45,661 bases of DNA from contig JAPFDH010000028.1 in NCBI GenBank assembly GCA_026169045.1, positions 1 through 45,661 of the forward strand, written 5' to 3'. The notes beneath the pieces were generated by a model, which worked only from the letters and a program-made list of their open reading frames with translations, was not told the origin of the DNA and made no database searches. The stretch comes from Lachnospiraceae bacterium. GTDB taxonomy: Bacteria; Bacillota; Clostridia; Lachnospirales; Lachnospiraceae. The position numbers and the translations under genes are program-made. Shown piece by piece: positions 34,174 to 40,685 of this stretch (positions within the stretch are counted from its first letter, which is position 1; every line of letters starts with the position of its first letter).

Positions 34174-34205
34174 GACAAGGGAATGAGGCGTTCCCTTGTC
34201 TTTTT
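34174..34205. terminator. bidirectional terminator between htpG and the - strand gene
   Basis: GACAAGGGAA and TTCCCTTGTC form a perfect 10-bp stem with loop TGAGGCG, followed by TTTTT on the + strand. The - strand gene ends at its right edge, so the same stem probably serves both. Confidence 0.88.
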
Positions 34206-34698
34206 AATATTGATCAAAATCAATATTCCATTTTTTAAAAAATTGTCGTATTTTTTCATCCCAAATATGTTCCACTGTTTTATCCATTTGAAATTGCTTT
34301 GTGGATATACCGGTCGTACAGGTCAAAGAATTGTTTTTGTATAACACATTAAAATATAATGCTTCAATATCATATTTCTCAAAGAGAGATTCCTGAGCAA
34401 GAAGTTTTTGGGTTCCTGATTTTGAGAGCCGAAATATGATTTTAAATGAAAGTGGAAGTTTGTTTCCCCGAATCAGTGAAAAACAGATGGGACGTATGGT
34501 CCTCCATCGGCTGAAATCTTCAGAATTTAGTTGTTCCCGTTCTTCTTCTGTATAAAATGATTTGTTTATCGTGCCATCAATATGGAAAGAATTATAGGTA
34601 ATAATATCTGCTTCTACCAGAAGAAACTGGTCAAAAGTTTCTTTTAAAAACAGATGGCTAGTAAATAAACGCAAATTAGGAATGGTGAGTGCGATCAT
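34204..34698 (-). CDS. DUF5721-like hypothetical protein
   Basis: The 164-residue protein begins MIALTIPNLRLF and contains FDQFLLVEADIITYNSFHIDG, which I associate with the DUF5721 family common in Lachnospiraceae. The function is unknown. No membrane segment, signal peptide or catalytic motif is obvious. The sequence mixes beta strands and amphipathic helices and looks cytoplasmic. GGAGGAGCT lies directly upstream on the - strand, and a consensus - strand promoter precedes it. It is a single-gene unit convergent with htpG. The family name is from memory and moderately certain. Confidence 0.75.
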   Translation of the reverse strand: MIALTIPNLRLFTSHLFLKETFDQFLLVEADIITYNSFHIDGTINKSFYTEEEREQLNSEDFSRWRTIRPICFSLIRGNKLPLSFKIIFRLSKSGTQKLLAQESLFEKYDIEALYFNVLYKNNSLTCTTGISTKQFQMDKTVEHIWDEKIRQFFKKWNIDFDQY

Positions 34699-34776
34699 AG
34701 CTCCTCCTTATGGATAAGCGGAGATTTTGATCCGCTTTTTGTTTATGATAGTGTTTGGTGATAGAAATCATAAATG

Positions 34777-34805
34777 AGTATAATATAGAAAAAAAAAGAT
34801 TGCAA
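34777..34805 (-). promoter_or_regulatory. promoter of the DUF5721-like gene
   Basis: On the - strand TTGCAA (34805-34800), a 17-bp spacer and TATACT (34782-34777). A short hairpin AAGCGGA...TCCGCTT follows in the leader just before the ribosome binding site. Confidence 0.7.
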
Positions 34806-34819
34806 GTATGAAAACTTTA

Positions 34820-34848
34820 TTGTTTTTAGTCTTCCAAAATATTATAAT
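34820..34848 (+). promoter_or_regulatory. promoter of the degV gene
   Basis: TTGTTT (34820-34825), a 17-bp spacer and a perfect TATAAT (34843-34848). A second weaker pair, TTCCAA and TATACT (34855-34860), lies 12 bp further on. The leader to 35056 is about 200 nt and includes a possible small frame. Confidence 0.6.
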
Positions 34849-34916
34849 TTATGCTATACTATCTAGTAATAAAAACCATGTAAAAAAGTGTAAATTAACA
34901 TTAAGCAGGAGCTTTT

Positions 34917-34988
34917 ATGCGGGTTTTAATGATATTTAAAGTGAAACATATTTGTTTAAAAAACTATATAAGTTGTTTTCACGAATGA
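34917..34988 (+). CDS. possible 23-residue leader peptide upstream of degV
   Basis: ATG 34917 is preceded by CAGGAG at a 6-base spacing and opens a 23-codon frame beginning MRVLMIFKVKHICLKNYI and ending in TGA at 34986. The peptide is basic and partly hydrophobic, with two cysteines. It lies wholly inside the unusually long degV leader. No regulatory run of identical codons is present. It could be a chance frame with a chance ribosome binding site. Confidence 0.3.
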   Translation: MRVLMIFKVKHICLKNYISCFHE

Positions 34989-35055
34989 CATATAAAATTT
35001 ATAAAACAGAATTATAACGGATAAAAAGCCGGTTGATTTTGGGAGGAATAGAATA

Positions 35056-35895
35056 ATGCGATATAAGATCATTGGAGATAGCTGTATGGATATGACCAGC
35101 GAATTGAAAGGAGATCCTCATTTCCAAACGATTCCATTGACATTACAGGTAGATGAACAGCATTTTGTGGATGATGAAACATTTAATCAGGCAGCCTTTA
35201 TTCAGGCAGTGGCGGCTAGTCCGAATTGTCCAAAGTCGGCATGTCCTTCACCTGGAGCATTTTTGGAGGCTTATCAGGAAGCGGATGCAGATATGATTTT
35301 TGTTGTAACGCTTTCGCAACATTTGAGTGGCACATATAATAGTGCACTTATGGCAAAAAATATGTTTGATCAAAAAGGGAGTGGAAAGAAAGTTGCAGTA
35401 ATCAGTTCAGACTCTGCTTCCTGTGGTGAGACACTGATAGGATTGGAAATTCAGCGGTTAGCAGAACAAGGATTGGAATTTGAAGAGATTGAAAAAGGAG
35501 CACGTCATTTCCTTAAAGAAATGAAGACCTACTTTGTGTTAGAGTCACTGGAGACTTTGAGAAAAAATGGAAGATTAACCGGGCTTCAGGCTTTTTTTGC
35601 CAGTGCTTTAAATATTAAACCGGTAATGGGCGGAGATGCCGGTACGATTGTAAAATTGAATCAAGCGAGAGGCATCAAGAAAGCATTGGATAAAATGATT
35701 GATATTTTTGTAAGTGACATTAAAAATTCACATGAACGCGTATTGGGAATTGCTCATTGTAATTGCCCGGAAAGAGCGGAATATGTAAAGAAAATGCTGG
35801 AAAGAAAGATGGATTTCAGAAAAATATGTATTATGGATACGGCTGGCGTTTCTACCTTGTATGCCAACGACGGAGGCATTATCGTTTGCTGCTAA
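35056..35895 (+). CDS. DegV family fatty-acid-binding protein
   Basis: DegV/FakB proteins bind a fatty acid and present it to the kinase FakA for phosphorylation. The N-terminal EDD domain shows the family start KIIGDSCMDM, then IPLTLQVDEQHFVDD, the loop SACPSPGAFLEAY, and FVVTLSQHLSGTYNSAL (fatty-acid carboxylate Thr/Ser). The C-terminal domain has LESLETLRKNGRLTG and LNIKPVMGGDAG. Length 279 is typical. GGGAGGAA precedes the ATG. No FakA partner is in the window; many clostridia carry several scattered DegV paralogues. Confidence 0.93.
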   Translation: MRYKIIGDSCMDMTSELKGDPHFQTIPLTLQVDEQHFVDDETFNQAAFIQAVAASPNCPKSACPSPGAFLEAYQEADADMIFVVTLSQHLSGTYNSALMAKNMFDQKGSGKKVAVISSDSASCGETLIGLEIQRLAEQGLEFEEIEKGARHFLKEMKTYFVLESLETLRKNGRLTGLQAFFASALNIKPVMGGDAGTIVKLNQARGIKKALDKMIDIFVSDIKNSHERVLGIAHCNCPERAEYVKKMLERKMDFRKICIMDTAGVSTLYANDGGIIVCC

Positions 35896-35918
35896 TACTT
35901 TCCAAATAAAATACACAT

Positions 35919-35971
35919 AAAAAATGGGAAGGGAATAATTCTCTATTGGGATATTCTCTTCCCATTTTTAT
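35919..35971. terminator. bidirectional terminator between degV and the AraC gene
   Basis: AAAAATGGGAAG-GGAATA and its near-perfect inverse TATTCTCTTCCCATTTTT form a long stem with T runs on both strands. The - strand araC stop codon lies in its right arm. Confidence 0.85.
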
Positions 35972-36921
35972 GTTGGTGTTTGATGTGTATGCTTGGAAGG
36001 CGCAGCGGGAAAGGGGCAAGTATTCCATGTATCATGGGGCGTCTTGTAATAGTAATCAGATCCGGTCGAAGCGCTAACGGATTGTCCGTGCAATGAGCGA
36101 TATGTTTTTGGGGAACAGTCATAATGTTTTTGAAAAGTTTTCGCGAAATGTTGCCGACTGTTGTATCCGCAGTGAAAGGCAATGTCAGTAATGGTTAACG
36201 AGCTGCTAATGAGAAGAAATATCGCTTGTTCCAGACGTTTTTTGTTAATGTATTCAGTAATGGTACTGTTCATATATTTGGAAAACAGAGCCTGTAGATA
36301 AGATTTGTTGATGCCGACAAATTCAGCCAATGGGGAAATTCGGATTTCTTCCGTTAGATGGGAGGAAATATAGGAACAGGCTTTTTTTAAATAGATCATA
36401 CCGGCTCCTTTTCTGGGATTGGTAAGACAGGCTGTCAGTTCAAGGAGAAAACGAAAGAATAGGAGGCGGATCATGAATATTTGATCCTGGGAAGGGCAAA
36501 TATTTTTTTCCAGGTGAATGATTAGGTCTTTTACCGAATATCCGAGGCTATAACTGTCGTATCCAATGGAATATTCCTGAAATGAATGCAGAAAAGAAAG
36601 AAGGGAAGGGCTTTCTTTTGCAGCATCGGTAATTTTAATCGATGTAGGTTTGCCGGTAAATTGAAATTCCAGATTTAATAGGGAACAAGATGCGTGATCT
36701 GAGATAATTAAACAATGGGGAACAAGAGAATCGAGAAAAATAAATTCTTGTTCCTGTAGGATATATTCCTGATTTTCCACGAGAATCCGACAGCACCCCT
36801 TTGTCACATACATAATTTCACAATTGTCGTGGGTATGCATATTCATATGATACTCTGCCAGAGAAAGAGCATAAAAAGCAGTAATGGTAATAAACGGAGT
36901 GTGTGAAGAAAATAAGCGCAA
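35968..36921 (-). CDS. AraC-family regulator, divergent from the GH4 gene
   Basis: The N-terminal cupin-like ligand domain (about residues 20-110) contains HTHDNCEIMYVTKG and EFIFLDSLVPH. The C-terminal double HTH (about 185-285) contains ISPLAEFVGINKSYLQALF and ITDIAFHCGYNSRQHFAKTFQKHY. An extra Pro/Ser/Thr-rich tail of about 35 residues follows the HTH. I placed the start at TTG 36921, which has AAAGGAG 9 bases upstream. The in-frame ATG at 36978 has no ribosome binding site and lies next to the -10 box of the gene's own promoter. The ligand is probably an alpha-galactoside or related sugar, inferred from the neighbour. Two exact 17-bp repeats in the shared intergenic region are its likely operators. 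Confidence 0.88.
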   Translation of the reverse strand: MRLFSSHTPFITITAFYALSLAEYHMNMHTHDNCEIMYVTKGCCRILVENQEYILQEQEFIFLDSLVPHCLIISDHASCSLLNLEFQFTGKPTSIKITDAAKESPSLLSFLHSFQEYSIGYDSYSLGYSVKDLIIHLEKNICPSQDQIFMIRLLFFRFLLELTACLTNPRKGAGMIYLKKACSYISSHLTEEIRISPLAEFVGINKSYLQALFSKYMNSTITEYINKKRLEQAIFLLISSSLTITDIAFHCGYNSRQHFAKTFQKHYDCSPKTYRSLHGQSVSASTGSDYYYKTPHDTWNTCPFPAAPSKHTHQTPT

Positions 36922-36968
36922 AGACGAGTTCTCCTTTCTGAAATTTTTAGTAGGATCGATTTTCTGAC

Positions 36969-36997
36969 AGTATATCATAGAAAAAGTAATGCGGCAA
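36969..36997 (-). promoter_or_regulatory. promoter of the araC-type gene
   Basis: On the - strand TTGCCG (36997-36992), a 17-bp spacer and TATACT (36974-36969). The -35 box lies within the first 17-bp operator repeat, which suggests autorepression. Confidence 0.65.
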
Positions 36998-37037
36998 TAG
37001 ATTGCACTTTTTTGTTTGGAGCGGCAATAGATTGCAC
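36991..37037. repeat. pair of exact 17-bp direct repeats, likely AraC operators
   Basis: GCGGCAATAGATTGCAC occurs at 36991-37007 and again at 37021-37037, spaced 30 bp start to start, close to three helical turns. Each unit contains the small inverted repeat GCAAT-AG-ATTGC. The intervening bases are not repeated. Tandem half-sites on one DNA face are typical of AraC-family binding. Confidence 0.85.
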
Positions 37038-37062
37038 ATAAAAAGGTAAATATGCTTATAAT
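37032..37062 (+). promoter_or_regulatory. promoter of the GH4 gene
   Basis: A perfect TATAAT (37057-37062) is paired with TTGCAC (37032-37037) at a long 19-bp spacing. That -35 is the end of the second operator repeat. The poor spacing and overlap point to an activator-dependent promoter. Confidence 0.6.
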
Positions 37063-37095
37063 TAGGAAAAATACAAAAATACGGGAGGAAGGAAA

Positions 37096-38562
37096 ATGAG
37101 TTTTAAAATTGCATTTATAGGGGCAGGAAGCCTCGTGTTTGCCCGCACGTTGTTTACCGATATTATGTCAGTTCCTGCGCTTCGGGAAGCAGAAATATCA
37201 TTTACGGATATTAATGAAGACAATCTGGAAAAGACAAGACGGTTGTGTCAGAGAGATTTGGATTATAACCACATTCCTATTACGATTCAGGCTACGACAG
37301 ACAGAAGAGAAGCATTTCGAGATGCACGCTATATTATTAATTGTGTGAGGATTGGAGGGCTGGAAGGATTTGAGACGGATATAGAAATACCGTTAAAATA
37401 CGGAATTGATCAATGTGTGGGGGATACTTTGTGTACCGGAGGAATTATGTACGGACAGAGAGTTATTGCAGCAATGTTGGATTTTTGTCGTGATATCAGA
37501 GAGGTAGCAGAACCTGGAGCGACTATGCTGAATTATTCCAATCCAAATGCCATGGCAACATGGGCATGCAATAAATATGGGAAGGTACACACTATTGGAC
37601 TATGTCATGGAGAAATTCATGGAGAAATGCAGATTGCGGAAGTATTGGGGATTCCAAGAGAGGAGCTGGATATTGTTTGTGCCGGGATTAATCATCAGAC
37701 ATGGTATATTTCAGTCAAACACCATGGTAAAGATATGTTGGATCAAATTCTTCCAGGTTTTTTAAATCATGAAGTATATCGCGAACAGGAAAAAGTACGA
37801 ATAGATATGTTGAAGCGTTTTGGATATTATTCTACAGAGTCCAATGGACATTTATCAGAATATGTAGCATGGTATCGTAAACGTCCCGATGAAATAAAGG
37901 ATTGGATTGATTTGAGCAGTTGGATTCATGGAGAAACGGGAGGATATCTGCGGGTGACCAGGGAAGAAAGAAACTGGTTTGAAACCGATTATCCTCAAAT
38001 CCTTGCAGAAGAACCAAGAAAATTGGATGGTTCAGCGAGGGGAAAGGAACATGCCTCTTATATTATAGAAGCACTTGAAACAGGAAAAATGTATCGGGGG
38101 CATTTTAACGTTATGAATGAAGGATGTATTACCAATCTTCCGGCGGAATGTGTGGTAGAAGTCCCGTGTTATGTAGACGGAAATGGCATTGGTGTACCGC
38201 AAGTTGGGGATCTTCCTCTTGGATGTGCCGCAGTATGTTCCCAGTCGATTTGGGTACAGAAACTTGCTGTAGAAGCGGCGGTTCACGGTAATGTACAGCT
38301 TCTGAAACAGGCAGCTTTGATGGATCCTCTTACAGGGGCTGTCTGCAATCCTCCTGAAGTATGGCAAATGATTGATGAAATGCTGGTCGCACAAGAAGAA
38401 TGGCTTCCCCAATATAAAGATGCTATTCATCAGGCAAAACAAAATTTAAAATCGGCATCACTTCTTCCTACACAGGACGGATATCAGGGAGCTGCCCGTA
38501 TGCCGGAAAAAACCGTAGAAGAAGTAGCGGCAGAACATGAAAAAAGAAAGATAACTGTATAG
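37096..38562 (+). CDS. GH4 family glycosidase, alpha-galactosidase-like
   Basis: GH4 enzymes hydrolyse glycosides by an NAD+- and Mn2+-dependent oxidation-elimination route. The Rossmann start KIAFIGAGSLVFAR binds NAD. NYSNPNA, GLCHGE (metal Cys) and AGINHQTWY (metal His) are the family's catalytic blocks. DQCVGDTLCTGG replaces the more usual GDT-GPGG. The 488 residues fit. Closest by eye is the MelA alpha-galactosidase group, but alpha-galacturonase and related GH4 specificities cannot be excluded. No signal peptide, so the substrate must be imported; no transporter or PTS gene is in the window. GGGAGGAAGG precedes the ATG. A strong terminator follows, so it is transcribed alone. Confidence 0.87.
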   Translation: MSFKIAFIGAGSLVFARTLFTDIMSVPALREAEISFTDINEDNLEKTRRLCQRDLDYNHIPITIQATTDRREAFRDARYIINCVRIGGLEGFETDIEIPLKYGIDQCVGDTLCTGGIMYGQRVIAAMLDFCRDIREVAEPGATMLNYSNPNAMATWACNKYGKVHTIGLCHGEIHGEMQIAEVLGIPREELDIVCAGINHQTWYISVKHHGKDMLDQILPGFLNHEVYREQEKVRIDMLKRFGYYSTESNGHLSEYVAWYRKRPDEIKDWIDLSSWIHGETGGYLRVTREERNWFETDYPQILAEEPRKLDGSARGKEHASYIIEALETGKMYRGHFNVMNEGCITNLPAECVVEVPCYVDGNGIGVPQVGDLPLGCAAVCSQSIWVQKLAVEAAVHGNVQLLKQAALMDPLTGAVCNPPEVWQMIDEMLVAQEEWLPQYKDAIHQAKQNLKSASLLPTQDGYQGAARMPEKTVEEVAAEHEKRKITV

Positions 38563-38566
38563 ACAG

Positions 38567-38615
38567 AATCTCTCCATTCCTTGTATTAATTGTATGGAAT
38601 GGAGAGATTTTTTGT
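38567..38615 (+). terminator. intrinsic terminator after the GH4 gene
   Basis: AATCTCTCCATTCC and GGAATGGAGAGATT form a perfect 14-bp stem with a 15-base loop, followed by TTTTG. Confidence 0.9.
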
Positions 38616-38623
38616 CTAAGCGT

Positions 38624-38749
38624 TTAGCGAATTCGTTTTATATAATATTTTTCTAAAAGATTAACGAATTGGTAGAGGCACATTGCAACAATGCATAGGA
38701 TTACGATTGACATCATAACCCAATCCATTTTAAAGAGAAACACCGGCAT
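38624..38749 (-). CDS. possible single-span membrane microprotein
   Basis: A short - strand frame encodes up to 41 residues from ATG 38749, or 34 from ATG 38728 (MDWVMMSIVILCIVAMCLYQ, then a charged tail ending IKRIR). It shows a continuous hydrophobic helix of about 20 residues followed by basic residues, the pattern of a one-span membrane peptide with a cytoplasmic tail. Neither start has a convincing ribosome binding site. It occupies the otherwise empty space between the GH4 terminator and the nuclease promoter. I recognise no family. AT-rich DNA can give such frames by chance. Confidence 0.28.
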   Translation of the reverse strand: MPVFLFKMDWVMMSIVILCIVAMCLYQFVNLLEKYYIKRIR

Positions 38750-38759
38750 TCAGACAGAG

Positions 38760-38788
38760 TTGACATGAAAGAAAAGGTGGGATAGGAT
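38760..38788 (+). promoter_or_regulatory. promoter of the nuclease gene
   Basis: A perfect TTGACA (38760-38765), a 17-bp spacer and TAGGAT (38783-38788), 54 bp upstream of the start codon. Confidence 0.7.
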
Positions 38789-38841
38789 TATGGAGTGATT
38801 CATTAACAGAAATTCGTAACAGAAGGGAAGATTTAGTTAAA

Positions 38842-39729
38842 ATGAGACGATTAAGAGAAGGACTTGTATTTTTTCTGGTGTTGGTTTGTTTTCTGGGAAA
38901 TGCCTGTAGCTTCCATAAAACGGTCACAGTCACAGAAACATTTGTAAGCCAGGTAAATGGGAATGATGAAATTGATTTGGAGAGTATTCCGAAATATTGT
39001 GGAGATCCTTTTGTGGAACTAAATCAAAATCAGCCCGATTTCCAAGAAGCAGAATTGACGAATCAATCCTATGAAATCTATAGTGAATTGGATGAGTTGG
39101 GAAGATGTCAGACAGCAATAGCGAATATTGGAACCGATTTAATGCCGATGGAAGAAAGAAAATCCATAAGTGAGGTGACACCATCCGGATGGCATAGTGT
39201 TCAGTATGATAACATAGAAGGAGAAAATTTATATAACCGTTGTCATTTGATTGGATATCAGTTGTCAGGTGAGAATGCAAATGAAGAAAATTTAATTACC
39301 GGAACAAGATATATGAATATTGAGGGAATGCTGCCCTTTGAAAATATGGTGGCAAATTATGTGAAAGAGACAAATAATCATGTGTTATATCAAGTGACTC
39401 CCATATTCGAAGGAGAAAATTTAGTGGCATCAGGTGTACATATGGAAGCAGAGTCAGTGGAAGATGGGGGAGAAGGAATTTCATTTAATGTGTACTGCTA
39501 TAATGTGCAGCCCGGAATTGTGATTGATTATGCAACTGGAGAAAGCAAGGAGGAAGAATCCGGATTAGAGGAAAATGTGTATATTTTAAATACGAATACA
39601 CATAAATTTCATCTTTTGTCTTGCTCCAGTGTGAAAAAGATAAATGAAGATAATAGGCAGGAATATAAGGGAGAACGCAAGGATTTGATCGAACAGGGAT
39701 ATACCCCTTGCGGAATATGTCATCCGTAA
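38842..39729 (+). CDS. exported DNA/RNA non-specific endonuclease with C-terminal Cys domain
   Basis: An N-terminal signal (residues 1-22) ends in FLGNAC and may be a non-canonical lipobox with Cys22. The nuclease domain (about 50-240) belongs to the beta-beta-alpha metal NUC family: YNRCHLIGYQLSGENANEENLITGTRYMN, where NRCH replaces the usual DRGH and His is the general base. The last 50 residues form a separate block, YILNTNTHKFHLLSC through GYTPCGICHP. It has a C-x2-C pair and an upstream Cys, and resembles Ada-like or zinc-binding tails found on Firmicute nucleases. The role could be nutrient DNA use or DNA uptake, by analogy with EndA/NucA. The gene has its own promoter. Confidence 0.85.
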   Translation: MRRLREGLVFFLVLVCFLGNACSFHKTVTVTETFVSQVNGNDEIDLESIPKYCGDPFVELNQNQPDFQEAELTNQSYEIYSELDELGRCQTAIANIGTDLMPMEERKSISEVTPSGWHSVQYDNIEGENLYNRCHLIGYQLSGENANEENLITGTRYMNIEGMLPFENMVANYVKETNNHVLYQVTPIFEGENLVASGVHMEAESVEDGGEGISFNVYCYNVQPGIVIDYATGESKEEESGLEENVYILNTNTHKFHLLSCSSVKKINEDNRQEYKGERKDLIEQGYTPCGICHP

Positions 39730-39845
39730 GAAAAAAATTGAGAAAAATTTATGCTGGAACGAGGAAAATAAAAAATACAACAAGTAAAAAGCTGAAAAGA
39801 AGTTTTGAAAAATAGTAATATTTGGCATTATTGTTGGAAAAAAAG

Positions 39846-39854
39846 TGCTATAAT
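39846..39854 (+). promoter_or_regulatory. extended -10 promoter of rplY
   Basis: TGCTATAAT is a perfect extended -10 element. No good -35 is seen at 16-18 bp. The start would lie near 39861 with a leader of about 75 nt. Confidence 0.55.
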
Positions 39855-39936
39855 ATAACCGTAACAGAAAAAGATACTTAACAGACCTATTGTTTCAATG
39901 GCCGCTAAGCAATCAGTTTGATGGAGGAAAAGATAA

Positions 39937-40515
39937 ATGAATACTTTAAAAGCTGAAAAAAGAAACATGAGTACAAAAGCAAAAAAGCTTAGACGGGAAG
40001 GTTATGTTACCGGTATCGTATTTGGCAGGGAAATGAAAGAATCCGTACCTGTTAAAATTTTAAAAACCGATGCAGAACGATTCCTTAAAACAAACGGAAA
40101 GGGCAGCCAGGTACTCTTGGAAGTGGATGGTACTTCTATGGACGTACTGGTAAAAGAAGTTGATTTTAATCCTTTGAGGGGACAAGTTGATGAGATTGAT
40201 TTTCAGGCATTAGTCAAAGGGGAAAAGGTTCATTCTGTTGCTGAGATTCATTTGCTGAATCACGAAAAGGTAGCTTCTGGTGTTTTGGAACAATTGCTTC
40301 ATGAGGTTTCTTATAAGGCTGTTCCGGCAGCACTGGTAGAAAAAATTGAAGTGAATGTGGGCGACATGAGAGTTGGAGATACCATTAAGGTAAAAGACTT
40401 GGATATTGCTTCCAATAAAGAGATAGATCTTATGACAGATTTGGATGCTGTTGTCGTGACAGTTTCTGCGGTTCATAATACAGATGAAGAAGCAGCGGAT
40501 ACAGAAGAAAAATGA
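39937..40515 (+). CDS. rplY: 50S ribosomal protein bL25, Ctc type
   Basis: This protein binds 5S rRNA in the large subunit; the long form is the general-stress protein Ctc/TL5. The N-terminal L25 domain (about residues 1-90) has the family start LKAEKRNMSTKAKKLRREGYVTGIVFGR. The C-terminal beta domain (about 95-190) has VHSVAEIHLLNHEKVASGVLEQ and DMRVGDTIKVKDLD, followed by an acidic tail EEAADTEEK. Length 192 is typical. TGGAGGAAAAG precedes the ATG. The TGA stop at 40513-40515 overlaps the first two bases of dispersed-repeat copy C, so the repeat's insertion may have set the exact C-terminus. Confidence 0.95.
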   Translation: MNTLKAEKRNMSTKAKKLRREGYVTGIVFGREMKESVPVKILKTDAERFLKTNGKGSQVLLEVDGTSMDVLVKEVDFNPLRGQVDEIDFQALVKGEKVHSVAEIHLLNHEKVASGVLEQLLHEVSYKAVPAALVEKIEVNVGDMRVGDTIKVKDLDIASNKEIDLMTDLDAVVVTVSAVHNTDEEAADTEEK

Positions 40516-40611
40516 TGAGAAACACGCTTTGCGAGTTTCTCACGTTCGCGGACAGTCGCCGTATGCGTATACAAGCATCCGCACGCGGCTCGTTGTTTGC
40601 GCGCAAATAAA
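40514..40611. repeat. dispersed repeat, copy C
   Basis: The inverse of 8874-8971, with about seven mismatches. It includes the hairpin GAGAAAC...GTTTCTC and the strings GTATGCGTATACAAGCATCC and GCGCGCAAATAAA. It starts within the rplY stop codon and ends 3 bp before a terminator. Copy B also abuts a terminator, on the opposite side. It lacks the GTAACAG end module seen in copies A and B. Confidence 0.85.
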
Positions 40612-40613
40612 GA

Positions 40614-40655
40614 AGAGCACTCTCTGAAAAATATGAAACAGAGAGTGCTCTTTTG
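40614..40655. terminator. terminator between rplY and the UroD-like gene
   Basis: AGAGCACTCTCTG and CAGAGAGTGCTCT form a perfect 13-bp stem around a 12-base A-rich loop, followed by TTTTG on the + strand and TCTTTATTT on the - strand. It can serve both convergent genes. Confidence 0.88.
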
Positions 40656-40685
40656 CTATGTTGGTATAAAGGGTAGAGATTGGAA

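Noticed and set aside
36922-36978. Upstream ATG start (36978) for the AraC gene
   Set aside because: It has no ribosome binding site and lies beside the gene's own -10 box; TTG 36921 has AAAGGAG at proper spacing.
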